A stretch of DNA of 61,723 nt. It comes from Bradyrhizobiaceae bacterium (lineage in GTDB: Bacteria; Pseudomonadota; Alphaproteobacteria; Rhizobiales; Xanthobacteraceae). Shown here piece by piece: positions 15,268 to 23,579 of this stretch. Both the position numbers and the translations under genes were made by a program. The stretch spans positions 132,363 through 194,085 of the forward strand of contig RXJJ01000001.1 of NCBI GenBank assembly GCA_003963145.1. Direction: 5' to 3'. The notes beneath the pieces were generated by a model. That model worked only from the letters and a program-made list of their open reading frames with translations. It made no database searches and was not told the DNA's origin. Numbering within the stretch: the stretch's first letter is position 1; each line of letters starts with the position of its first letter.

Positions 15268-16164
15268 TTATTCCGCGTTGAAGAATTCCTCCACCATATT
15301 CCAGAGCAGATGACGGCTCTTGCCGAGCGTCGCGACGTGCGCCAGATGCGGCAACACGGCAAATCTCTTGTCGCTCGACGGCAGGCGTCCGAAAAATGCG
15401 AGAAGATCGTCCATCGTCGCGATGGTGTCGTGCTCACCCCGAACGATCAATGTCGGAGCGAAAATCAGATTTGAATCGACCAGCGGCAGCTTCGTCGTCA
15501 TGTCCAGATAGGTGCCGGTCGGCACGGAGTCGCCATAGGCCAGTTGTGCGCGCGCGCAGGCGTCGGCGACGGCGGGATCGGTGGTTCCGGGTCCGTCGCG
15601 GAGAAAAATTCCCACCACATAATCAAGGTCGATGGCGCGGCGGTTCGAGGCAAGGAATTGCGCAATGCCAGCCTTGCGTTTTTCGAGCGTCGGCGATCCC
15701 TCGCCCGTCCAGACAAAAGCATCGAGGACAATACGCGCGCAATGTTGGGGCGCGGCCTGTGCAAATGCCGCGACGCGCAGCGAGCCGGACGAAAGCCCGT
15801 ACAGATTGAATGCGGAGACACCCGTTTCGGACGCAATCAAGGCAGCCGTCGCCTTGAGATCATCGACGCCGGTAGCGATGTCCGAATTTCCGGATGTGAT
15901 GGTCGAGCGGCCATAACCCTCGTGGTCCATGGCCCAGGCATCCCACCCGCGCAGCGCGAGCCACTCCATGAAGGAATAATCGGGATGCCCCGGCACCGTG
16001 AGGTCGAATGTCGGCAGCGCCGAAGTCGACGAGCCGTGAACGAGAACGACCGGCGGCCGCTTTTGCTGGGCGGCGGGGCGTTCCCGCAACCGCTTGCGAG
16101 CCACGAACAGGGACACATCTCCCTTTCTGGCCCAATGTTCCTCGTAAATGAGACGCGAACTCAT
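15268..16164 (-). CDS. Alpha/beta-hydrolase
   Basis: 298 residues of alpha/beta-hydrolase fold: V-V-L-V-H-G-S-S near the start, G-L-S-S-G-S as nucleophile elbow (Ser), R-G-E-H-D near the acid position and H-L-A-H for the catalytic His. This Ser-His-Asp set fits an esterase or C-C hydrolase. It is 18 bp downstream of the ABC-transporter binding protein and so probably shares its transcript. In degradation clusters such hydrolases cleave ester or beta-diketone intermediates; the substrate here is not known. Confidence 0.8.
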   Translation of the reverse strand: MSSRLIYEEHWARKGDVSLFVARKRLRERPAAQQKRPPVVLVHGSSTSALPTFDLTVPGHPDYSFMEWLALRGWDAWAMDHEGYGRSTITSGNSDIATGVDDLKATAALIASETGVSAFNLYGLSSGSLRVAAFAQAAPQHCARIVLDAFVWTGEGSPTLEKRKAGIAQFLASNRRAIDLDYVVGIFLRDGPGTTDPAVADACARAQLAYGDSVPTGTYLDMTTKLPLVDSNLIFAPTLIVRGEHDTIATMDDLLAFFGRLPSSDKRFAVLPHLAHVATLGKSRHLLWNMVEEFFNAE

Positions 16165-16182
16165 GCCTGGCTTTTCTTCGGC

Positions 16183-17184
16183 CTATTTTGAGGGAAGGAA
16201 TTCGTTGGTGAAGGTTTTCTCGAATTCGATGGTCTTGTCGCCGGGCGGCTGAAGAAAATTGTAGACCTTCTTCGCTCCCTCAAGCGTCATTCGCCCATCC
16301 TTGCTCCAGATCTGCGCCAGCAGTTCGTACGATCGCTCGTTGGTCTCGGGCGACATATCCGGAAACTCCTCCGCCATGATCTTCTTGCCGCGCGCCGGAT
16401 CGAGAAGAATGCCTTGCGCCTCGGAAAATACCGCGGCGACTTTTTTGACCAAATCGGGCCTGTTCTTGATCGTATCCGGATTGGTGACAACACCCATGAA
16501 TACGAGATCGCGAAACTGTTCGACGTCGCCGTTCATGAGATTAATCAGAATTCCGCCAAGCTTCTTCTGTTCGAGCATGGCGCCCGCCGGTTCGAACGGA
16601 ATAGCCGCATCGATCATCTTGGCCTGAAACGCGCCGACATAGGCCGGCGCGTCGGCGCCGAGATAAACAAGTTCAATGTCGCCCGGCAGCTTCAGTCCGT
16701 ATTGCTTGGCCAGAACACCGAGCATCTTCTCGCCCGATCCGCCGGCAGACGGCGTGCCGACGCGCTTGCCCTTCAGTGACAGGATTTTTTGTTCGAGGCT
16801 CATATTGGCGTCGGCTTTCATCAGATCGCCGCTGGCGATCATGTTGTTGATGGGCCGGGTCGTGATGTTGAAAATCTGCACCAGGCTCTTGCCTTGCGCC
16901 GCCGCGGTAATGACGTGCTCGTATGTGAGAACGCCGAAATCGGCATCCTTGCTCAGTAGCGATTGCAGAACCAGCGCACCGCCCTTGACGAAAGTGACGT
17001 CCGCCTTGAGACCATGCTTCTCGAAAAGCTTTTCGCGAATCGCCACATAGAGAGGCCCGGCGTAATAGCCGTGACCGATATTTGTGATGCGGACTGTTTC
17101 CTGCGCGCCGGCGCATGTCGCATTAACGACCGCAAGGAATGTCAGTGCTGCTGCTAATCTGGCCGCTATTCTGATCGATCTCAT
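16183..17184 (-). CDS. ABC transporter periplasmic substrate-binding protein (NitT/TauT/SsuA type), cassette 1
   Basis: 333 residues from ATG 17184, preceded by a strong GGAGGAGA; the frame extends upstream but that start lacks this site. An N-terminal signal peptide (basic n-region, hydrophobic core L-A-A-A-L-T-F-L-A-V-V, cleavage near A-G-A-Q) directs export. The body shows the NMT1/SsuA pattern: G-H-G-Y-Y-A-G-P-L-Y-V-A, F-E-K-H-G-L-K-A-D and Q-S-L-L-S-K-D-A-D-F-G-V. The permease gene lies 48 bp upstream. The ligand is probably a small organic anion related to the catabolic substrate. Confidence 0.85.
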   Translation of the reverse strand: MRSIRIAARLAAALTFLAVVNATCAGAQETVRITNIGHGYYAGPLYVAIREKLFEKHGLKADVTFVKGGALVLQSLLSKDADFGVLTYEHVITAAAQGKSLVQIFNITTRPINNMIASGDLMKADANMSLEQKILSLKGKRVGTPSAGGSGEKMLGVLAKQYGLKLPGDIELVYLGADAPAYVGAFQAKMIDAAIPFEPAGAMLEQKKLGGILINLMNGDVEQFRDLVFMGVVTNPDTIKNRPDLVKKVAAVFSEAQGILLDPARGKKIMAEEFPDMSPETNERSYELLAQIWSKDGRMTLEGAKKVYNFLQPPGDKTIEFEKTFTNEFLPSK

Positions 17185-17232
17185 CTCAGCTTTCTCCTCC
17201 CGTTCTCGCACTCTTCGTTGCGATTGACGATC

Positions 17233-18075
17233 TTACCTGCTGACGATTTTCCAACGCTCCAATCGTGTCTGAATCGCTTGAACAACCTCGTTAAGGATCA
17301 CGGCAAGCAGGGCGATGATCGTCAACGCGGCGAATACGCCAGCGGTGTCGAATTCGCTGCCCGCGCGCTGAACGAGGTAACCCAGTCCCTTGTTCGAGGC
17401 GATCATCTCCCCGATGATGACGCCGATCAGCGCGTAAGGTAGCGCCGATTTCAAGCCGGTGAAAATCCACGACGTCGCCGACGGCAGAACAACCTTGGTC
17501 AGGATTTGATGACGCTTTGCCTTCATCAGCCGGACGCCGTCGATCAGATCCTGGTCGACCTCGCGCACGCCGGAGAAGGTGTTGACGAAAACGAGGAACA
17601 CCACCAGCACTGCCGCCAGCGCGACTTTCGACTGGATTCCGAGACCGAACCACAGAATGAGCAGCGGCGCCAATGCCACCTTGGGCAGCGCATTGAAAGC
17701 CCAGATATAGGGGTTCAAAAGCCGGCTCAGGAACGGCGACAGGCCGAGCCAGACCCCGCCAGCTACGCCCAAGACCGCGCCGATGAAAAAGCCGAGGAAC
17801 GTGGCGTATAGTGTCGCCCAGACATGGACGGCAATGCTGCCGTCCTTGATCCAGCGCCAAAGACGCGCCGCGATGTCAAGCGGACTGCTGATAAAGAACG
17901 GGTCGAGCAAACGCCCGGATGCAAGCTGCCAGATGATCAGCAGCACCAGACCGAAAGCGACCTGACACGCGATCATCGCAGGCGTGCCCATCGCAGCAAG
18001 GCTTCCGCCCGCTTGATCCGTCTGGTCCGCGCCGGCACCGATCTTCGTGCCCTCAAGTGCCGCTGGCTCGCTCAA
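17233..18075 (-). CDS. ABC transporter permease (SsuC/TauC type), cassette 1
   Basis: 280 residues with about six hydrophobic segments and the permease EAA-like loop (S-A-T-S-W-I-F-T-G-L-K-S-A-L-P-Y-A-L-I-G-V-I-I-G-E) that contacts the ATPase. The start appears to be TTG at 18075, overlapping the ATPase stop (TTGA) and preceded by GAGGAAAAGGT. The TTG start and overlap imply translational coupling. It imports the ligand held by the binding protein encoded downstream. Confidence 0.87.
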   Translation of the reverse strand: MSEPAALEGTKIGAGADQTDQAGGSLAAMGTPAMIACQVAFGLVLLIIWQLASGRLLDPFFISSPLDIAARLWRWIKDGSIAVHVWATLYATFLGFFIGAVLGVAGGVWLGLSPFLSRLLNPYIWAFNALPKVALAPLLILWFGLGIQSKVALAAVLVVFLVFVNTFSGVREVDQDLIDGVRLMKAKRHQILTKVVLPSATSWIFTGLKSALPYALIGVIIGEMIASNKGLGYLVQRAGSEFDTAGVFAALTIIALLAVILNEVVQAIQTRLERWKIVSR

Positions 18076-18842
18076 ACCTTTTCCTCATCGTATTCCTGGC
18101 GCAAACGGTCCCATATCGAATTGTAGATGTCGTGAAACTCCTTGGTGAAGCGCACTTCGCGAACGTTACGCGGCCGCGGCAGATCGATCGCCATATCCAT
18201 GGCAACGCTCGCCGGCCGCTTCGTAAAAACGACGACGCGGTCGGCCAGCGTAATCGCCTCCACCAGATCGTGCGTGACGAGAATGATCGTCTGCCGCTGC
18301 CCCGACCACAGGCGCAAAAGCAGATCGTGCATTACCAGACGCAGTTGCGCATCGAGCGCTGCAAACGGCTCATCGAGCAACAAGGTCCTGGGACGATACA
18401 GCAACATGCGCGCGAGCGAAACACGCTTGCGCATGCCGCCGGAGAGACTGCTCGGATATTTGTCCTCGAAGCCCTCAAGGCCGACCTGATGAATGAGAGC
18501 TTCAGCCTGCTTGCAGCGTTCGCTGTGCGAAACGCCCGTCAGTTCGAGCGGCAACGCGATGTTGTCGAGAACGCTGCGCCAGGGCAGAAGATTGTCCTTC
18601 TGCGTCATGTATCCGACATCGGTATTGACGTCGGATACACTGCGCCCGCCATAGATGACCTGCCCTGCCGTCGGCCGGTAAAGGCCCGCGACCATGTTGA
18701 GCAGCGTCGACTTGCCGCAACCGGACGGACCGATCAGCGCAACGATCGATTGCGGTTCGATCCTGAGGTTGACGTCGGCAACCGCCTGCGTCCGGCTTGC
18801 GCCGACGCCAAACATTTTCCCGATGCCTTGCAGTTCGATCAT
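18072..18842 (-). CDS. ABC transporter ATP-binding protein (SsuB/TauB type), cassette 1
   Basis: 256 residues from the ATG at 18842 (upstream GGCGGA). A longer frame would run into the SDR gene and adds no conserved sequence. Walker A is G-P-S-G-C-G-K-S-T at 38-46, the signature L-S-G-G-M-R-K-R-V-S-L-A-R, Walker B L-L-L-D-E-P-F-A-A-L-D, and the switch histidine V-T-H-D. It energises import with the permease and binding protein encoded next. It follows the SDR stop by 44 bp, probably on one transcript. Confidence 0.9.
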   Translation of the reverse strand: MIELQGIGKMFGVGASRTQAVADVNLRIEPQSIVALIGPSGCGKSTLLNMVAGLYRPTAGQVIYGGRSVSDVNTDVGYMTQKDNLLPWRSVLDNIALPLELTGVSHSERCKQAEALIHQVGLEGFEDKYPSSLSGGMRKRVSLARMLLYRPRTLLLDEPFAALDAQLRLVMHDLLLRLWSGQRQTIILVTHDLVEAITLADRVVVFTKRPASVAMDMAIDLPRPRNVREVRFTKEFHDIYNSIWDRLRQEYDEEKV

Positions 18843-18886
18843 TCCGCCGCTCGCGCCGTTCGATAATGGTGGCAGACTGCCGGCTC

Positions 18887-19681
18887 TTACCAAAGGCCTT
18901 TCAGCCGGCCTCCATCGAGATTGAGCGAAACGCCGGTGATGTAGCTGGCGCGCTCCGAGCACAGGAAGGCAATAGCGTTCGCCAGCTCTTCCGGTTTGCC
19001 GAAGCGGCCGAGTGCGTTCTTCTTGGTCGCAAGACGCCGCGCCTCGTCTTCATTGTCAACGCCGAGCTCTTTCTGCAAGCCCTTGGCGTGCTGACGCCAG
19101 AGCGCGGTTCCGACCCAGCCGGGGCACACCGCGTTGACCAGCACGTTGTCCGGCCCAAACTCGGTCGACAGCGACTTGGTCATATTGAGCAGAGCACTGT
19201 TGGTGATCGCCGAACCGAACATGTAGGGGTCCGGCTCCTTGCCGGCTCCTCCGATCATGGAAACGATGCGGCCCCATTTTTTCTCACGCATGATCGGCGC
19301 AACGATGCGGATCGCGCGCAGGAAGCCGAACAATTTGGTGTCGAGCTGCTTTTGCAGGCCTTCGTCGGTCATTTCCTCGAAACGGCCGGAATACATCGTG
19401 CCGGCATTGTTGACGAGAATATCGACCGTGCCGAAGGCCTTCACCGTCTCATCGACCAGACGCTGGATGTCCGCGGGCTTTGTCGTATCTGCGACGATGC
19501 ACTTTATTTTTCCGCCGGTGAGCTTGGCCAGTTCCGCGCAAGTGTTCTCGACTTCATCCTTCGTCCGCGAACAGGTCATGACATTGACACCCGCCTGAAG
19601 AAATTCGCGCGCCGTCTCCCGGCCGATACCGCGTCCGCCTCCCGTAACGATGGCCACGCGCCCCTTGATTCCCAAATCCAT
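18887..19681 (-). CDS. Short-chain dehydrogenase/reductase
   Basis: 264 residues with the classical SDR features: T-G-G-G-R-G-I-G-R-E cofactor loop near residue 13, N-N-A-G near 90, a Ser ahead of the expected catalytic Tyr region, and a C-terminal Y-I-T-G-V-S-L-N-L-D-G-G. The usual Y-x3-K position reads as F-G-S-A-I-T-N (Y-M-F-G-S-A-I-T-N-S-A), so the catalytic Tyr-Lys pair looks altered and activity should not be assumed. It heads the ABC cassette 1 unit. An alcohol/ketone interconversion supplying the ketone carboxylase is an attractive but unproven role. Confidence 0.82.
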   Translation of the reverse strand: MDLGIKGRVAIVTGGGRGIGRETAREFLQAGVNVMTCSRTKDEVENTCAELAKLTGGKIKCIVADTTKPADIQRLVDETVKAFGTVDILVNNAGTMYSGRFEEMTDEGLQKQLDTKLFGFLRAIRIVAPIMREKKWGRIVSMIGGAGKEPDPYMFGSAITNSALLNMTKSLSTEFGPDNVLVNAVCPGWVGTALWRQHAKGLQKELGVDNEDEARRLATKKNALGRFGKPEELANAIAFLCSERASYITGVSLNLDGGRLKGLW

Positions 19682-19903
19682 TGACGACTCCCTGATCGCT
19701 TTACAGTTTATGTTTGGCAGCTTGTGACTGGCGCAGACGCGCGCACCGGTCCCGTCGCATGAGACGACAGGAGTGGGCGTAACGCTCAGATGAAAGATCT
19801 TGCGAAGTGTTTTGGCCGCGGCCCGGCCCGTTCACGTCCTCTCCCTGGTGTTTCTCTTCCCAGCGCGGCCTTTGGCCTGCGTTTTCGTTTTTATTCTTAC
19901 AAG

Positions 19904-19916
19904 ATTGTCCTACAAT
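19904..19916. promoter_or_regulatory. Candidate GntR operator ATTGT-CCT-ACAAT
   Basis: Inverted repeat with 5-bp arms and a 3-bp spacer, of the TTGT...ACAA kind bound by FadR/FCD-type GntR proteins. It lies 60 bp before the GntR start at 19976, and the SDR/ABC unit diverges at 19681, so it could serve both directions. Assignment is by motif and position only. Confidence 0.4.
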
Positions 19917-19975
19917 ATTTTTGGGCTTTTAAATGTCAAGCTTCGAAAGCAAACTTGGACCTGACCGAAAGATCA

Positions 19976-20686
19976 ATGAGGCCAGCAATGGCGGGCAACG
20001 CCGAGCCAATAATAAAGGGTGAACCTGGTGTGCGCCGCGGTCAGACCGTGGACGACATCATAGAGCGGCTGCGGGATGCGATTTTTACCGGCCGCATTGT
20101 CGCGGGCCAGCGCCTGATCGCAAACGACCTCACCGAACAACTTGGGGTCAGCCGCGGCTCCGTACGCGAGGCGCTCCAGCGTCTTGCCGCCGATGGGCTG
20201 GTCGACATCATCCCAAATCGCGGCGCGATGGTGAGAAGACTATCTCGCGAGCATGTCAGAGAGTTATTTCAGATCCGCATCAATCTCGAAGGTCTTGGAG
20301 CGCGGCTCGCGGCGGAGAACATCGAAAAGGGAGACCACCGTCAGCGCTTTGTCACGGTCTGGAACGAAGTCAAGCCAGGCGGTTCGGAACGTGCATGGTC
20401 AACATTCATGCGGCAGAACCGGCTCTATCACCGGACCATCGTCGGTATCGGCGCGAACAAGCAGTTGTCGCAGCTGATCGACAATCTTCATCTGCCCATC
20501 GTGATGTTCCAGGTCGGCCAGTCGATGCAGTCGGAAAATCTCGCGCACTCACACCAAGACCATATCGACATCGCCCAGGCCATTCTCGCCGGTGACGCCG
20601 CGGCCGCCCAGCAGGCAATGGAAAATCATCTGCGGCGATCTGCGGAATGGATTTTACAATTACCGGATTCGGCTTTCCACCTTTGA
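19976..20686 (+). CDS. GntR-family transcriptional regulator (FadR/FCD subfamily)
   Basis: 236 residues from ATG 19976 (upstream GAAAGA); an ATG 12 bp later is possible, and a longer frame to 19790 adds non-conserved sequence. The winged HTH (about 20-85) has I-I-E-R-L-R-D-A-I-F-T-G-R-I, L-T-E-Q-L-G-V-S-R-G-S-V-R-E-A-L-Q-R-L. An all-helical FCD effector domain follows, with the usual histidine cluster near Y-H-R-T-I-V and H-Q-D-H. It is the only plus-strand gene between the two ABC cassettes and is divergent from cassette 1, which it probably controls. Confidence 0.87.
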   Translation: MRPAMAGNAEPIIKGEPGVRRGQTVDDIIERLRDAIFTGRIVAGQRLIANDLTEQLGVSRGSVREALQRLAADGLVDIIPNRGAMVRRLSREHVRELFQIRINLEGLGARLAAENIEKGDHRQRFVTVWNEVKPGGSERAWSTFMRQNRLYHRTIVGIGANKQLSQLIDNLHLPIVMFQVGQSMQSENLAHSHQDHIDIAQAILAGDAAAAQQAMENHLRRSAEWILQLPDSAFHL

Positions 20687-20814
20687 ATATTCGTCGCCGG
20701 ATTTTCCATTTCGGTCGATCGGTCGTCAACGGCACCGCCGCGCCGTCAATGCCAAAGGCATGTGGATGCGCGGCAGTTCCGGTCCAGCTTTTCGGCCAAC
20801 GGTCGCAGCTCAAG

Positions 20815-21630
20815 TCAGGAAGGCCGCCATTTCAGCAGCCGCCCTTCAACGATGCCGACAACGGCGTCCAGAATGAGCGCGGCAATCGTCAATACGGCGA
20901 TGCCGGCGAATACCGTGTTCACATCGAACACACCTTCAGCCTGAAGAATGAGATATCCGACACCGGCGGAGGAGCCGAGATATTCGCCGACCACTGCGCC
21001 GACAAAGGCCATGCCGACGGACGTATGCAGGCTCGAAAACACCCAGCTCGTTGCCGAGGGAAGATAGACAGTTGTCAAAAGCTGCTTTTTGCTGGCGCCC
21101 AGCATGCGTGCATTCGCCAGAACGACGGGGCTGACTTCCCGGATGCCCTGATAAACGTTGAAGAACACCACGAAGAAAACCAGCGTGACGCCCAGCGCAA
21201 CCTTGGACCAGATGCCGAGGCCGAACCACAGCGCGAAAATCGGCGCCAGAATAACGCGAGGCATCGCGTTGAGCGCCTTGATGTACGGATCGGACAGAAC
21301 GGATGCCGTCGGGCTGAGGGCGAACCAGAGCCCGCAGATCAGGGCGAGAACGACACCGATCGCAAACCCGAAGACGGTTTCCAGCATCGTGATACCGAGA
21401 TGGTAGAAGATTTCTCCAGATCTCACCCAGTCAACCATCACGTGAAACACGCCCACCGGCTCTCCGAAGAAGAATTTCGGAAGAATCCCGGTTGCTGTGA
21501 GCGCGTACCAGAGGGCGATCACACCCACGAAGAGCAGGACCTGGAAAACACGGACCGTTCCAGGCGAACGCTCGGCGAGAGGTATGCTTCTGTTATGAGA
21601 GGGCCGGCTAGCCACGTTTGCTTTGAGCAT
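20815..21630 (-). CDS. ABC transporter permease (SsuC/TauC type), cassette 2
   Basis: 271 residues with about six membrane segments, starting with V-L-L-F-V-G-V-I-A-L-W-Y-A-L, and the EAA-like loop S-A-T-S-W-V-F-S-S-L-H-T-S-V-G-M-A-F-V-G-A-V-V-G-E. It is homologous to the permease at 17233-18075 but clearly diverged. Its ATG overlaps the 3' end of the ATPase gene by 23 bp. It is convergent with the GntR gene across a 128-bp gap in which I see no terminator hairpin. Confidence 0.88.
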   Translation of the reverse strand: MLKANVASRPSHNRSIPLAERSPGTVRVFQVLLFVGVIALWYALTATGILPKFFFGEPVGVFHVMVDWVRSGEIFYHLGITMLETVFGFAIGVVLALICGLWFALSPTASVLSDPYIKALNAMPRVILAPIFALWFGLGIWSKVALGVTLVFFVVFFNVYQGIREVSPVVLANARMLGASKKQLLTTVYLPSATSWVFSSLHTSVGMAFVGAVVGEYLGSSAGVGYLILQAEGVFDVNTVFAGIAVLTIAALILDAVVGIVEGRLLKWRPS

Positions 21631-22462
21631 AACCCTTCAAGACCTCTTCTTTCATGACGTCCCAGATTTCGCGATGCAGATTGGCAAATCGCTTGTCATG
21701 TCTGATTTCGGATACGTCGCGTGGACGCGGCAAGTCGATCTTGAACTCGGCGATCGGATGCGTTCCCGGGCCTGCCGACAAAACGACAACCCGATCCGAC
21801 ATCGATATCGCCTCCTCCAGATCGTGGGTGATGAAAATCACCGACTTCCTGTTGGCGGCCCAGAGCGCCAGCAATTCGTTTTCCATCAGGACGCGCGTTT
21901 GCGCATCGAGTGCGCTGAACGGCTCATCGAGAAGAACGAGCTTGGGATCGAGAACCAGCATCTGCGCCAGCGAAACGCGCTTGCGCATGCCGCCGGACAA
22001 TTGATGCGGATAACGATCCTCGAACCCGGCGAGACCGACCTTTTTAAGCCAGGCCATCGCCTGCTCGCGCGCATCGTACGAGGAAACGCCGCGGTATTCC
22101 AGACCGACCATGACGTTCTGAAGCGCCGAACGCCAGGCCATGAGCGACTCGGCCTGAAACATATAACCCGCGTCGCTGTTCACGCCGTGAAGCGGCTTGC
22201 CGTAAATCTCGACGGTCCCTTCGGTGGGGAAAAGAAGCCCGGCTGCGACATTCAGCAACGTGGATTTTCCGCAACCGGTGGGGCCGACCACGGAGACGAA
22301 TTCCCCGTCGAGCACTTCGATCGAGGTGTTTTCGACCGCGGTATATAGTTTGGCGCTCCCCTTCGAGGAAGCGAACCGGCACGTCACGCTATTGAACGCG
22401 ACGGCCGGAACGCTCTCGACAGGCCGGGCAACGGTCATCATGTTCTTTTCCATGATACCCAT
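21608..22462 (-). CDS. ABC transporter ATP-binding protein (SsuB/TauB type), cassette 2
   Basis: 284 residues from ATG 22462, preceded by GCGAGGA; a GTG at 22474 is the alternative. Walker A G-P-T-G-C-G-K-S-T-L-L lies near residue 60, signature L-S-G-G-M-R-K-R-V-S-L-A-Q, Walker B L-V-L-L-D-E-P-F-S-A-L-D and switch I-T-H-D-L-E-E-A. It powers the second importer. The binding protein is encoded 23 bp upstream and the permease overlaps downstream. Confidence 0.9.
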   Translation of the reverse strand: MGIMEKNMMTVARPVESVPAVAFNSVTCRFASSKGSAKLYTAVENTSIEVLDGEFVSVVGPTGCGKSTLLNVAAGLLFPTEGTVEIYGKPLHGVNSDAGYMFQAESLMAWRSALQNVMVGLEYRGVSSYDAREQAMAWLKKVGLAGFEDRYPHQLSGGMRKRVSLAQMLVLDPKLVLLDEPFSALDAQTRVLMENELLALWAANRKSVIFITHDLEEAISMSDRVVVLSAGPGTHPIAEFKIDLPRPRDVSEIRHDKRFANLHREIWDVMKEEVLKGYAQSKRG

Positions 22463-22485
22463 ACGTCCTCGCACTTCCTGGCTGG

Positions 22486-23523
22486 TTAATTGCTTTTTGG
22501 CTGCACGGCCTTCACGAAATCATTCGTAAAGGTCTTCGCCAGGCTGGGCTTTGCGGCTTCGAGATTCGGAACGTATGGACCGAGAGCCTTGTAAGCGAGG
22601 TCGCCGCTGTTCTCGGGAAACAGTCCATCGGCCGAATAGGTGTCCTTCAGATTGATCAGAATCTTCTTGGTCACCTCGGGATCGGGCTGCGAGAATTGCT
22701 TCGGCATGACATTGATAATGTCTTCCGGCTTTGCCTTAGCCATCCAGTGCAGCGTGCGCACCATCGCATTCGCCATTGCCTGCGTGGTCTTTGGGTTGGC
22801 CTTGATGAAATCCTCGCTCGCGATCATCGCCGCGCAGGGATAAGGACCGCCATATACTTCCTTGGAGCCTGCGTCGTGACGCCCGTCAGCGATGATCTTG
22901 ATGTCGCCGGATTGCTCGAGAACGCCGAGCACCGGATCGTTGTTTGCCAGCCCGTCAATCTGACCGGCGCGGACCGCCGCGATCGCGGTCGGACCGAGAC
23001 CGACACTGATCGTCGGCACGTCACTCGCCTTGATACCATGTTTCGCAAGGAACAGCTTGAGGAACATGTCGCTGCCCGAACCTGGCGATGAGATGCCGAG
23101 TTTCATGCCACGCAAGTCTTCCGGCTTTTTGTAAGTTGCGGCTTTTTCCTTGGTCAGGCCGACGGCGTAATCGCAAAGCCGGGCCTGCAGCACGAAGCCC
23201 TGCAGGGCGACGTTCTTGGCGCGCAATTGCACGACATGGTCATAAGCGCCGCTGATCATGTCAACGCCGCCCGCGACCAGCGCTTCCAGCGCCTTGCCGC
23301 CCGATCCCGCGTCAACGATGTCGACGCTGAGACCCTCGTCCTTGTAATAGCCGAGACCCTCGGCAACCATTGTCGGCAGGAAGAAGAATCCATTCTTGCT
23401 TCCGACGCCGACTTTGACGCTGGTCTTTTCCAGATTCGTTGCAGGAGCAGCGACTATAGGCGCCGCTGCAAGCACACAGGCCACGCCGAGCGCGGCCACC
23501 GTTGCGGTTCGAAAGATACTCAT
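22486..23523 (-). CDS. ABC transporter periplasmic substrate-binding protein (NitT/TauT/SsuA type), cassette 2
   Basis: 345 residues. The signal peptide (M-S-I-F-R-T-A-T-V-A-A-L-G-V-A-C-V-L-A-A-A-P) probably ends near V-A-A-P-A. The mature part has V-G-V-G-S-K-N-G-F-F-F-L-P, G-Y-Y-K-D-E-G-L-S-V-D-I-V and A-V-R-A-G-Q-I-D-G-L, typical of the family. Start ATG 23523 follows GGAGAGGAAAA. It differs markedly from the cassette 1 binding protein, so the two importers probably take different ligands. The FAD oxidoreductase gene lies 56 bp upstream. Confidence 0.87.
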   Translation of the reverse strand: MSIFRTATVAALGVACVLAAAPIVAAPATNLEKTSVKVGVGSKNGFFFLPTMVAEGLGYYKDEGLSVDIVDAGSGGKALEALVAGGVDMISGAYDHVVQLRAKNVALQGFVLQARLCDYAVGLTKEKAATYKKPEDLRGMKLGISSPGSGSDMFLKLFLAKHGIKASDVPTISVGLGPTAIAAVRAGQIDGLANNDPVLGVLEQSGDIKIIADGRHDAGSKEVYGGPYPCAAMIASEDFIKANPKTTQAMANAMVRTLHWMAKAKPEDIINVMPKQFSQPDPEVTKKILINLKDTYSADGLFPENSGDLAYKALGPYVPNLEAAKPSLAKTFTNDFVKAVQPKSN

Positions 23524-23579
23524 GGCTGTTTTCCTCTCCGATTTGTTTTGTAATTCGCGTCATTTTTGACGTCGTATTA

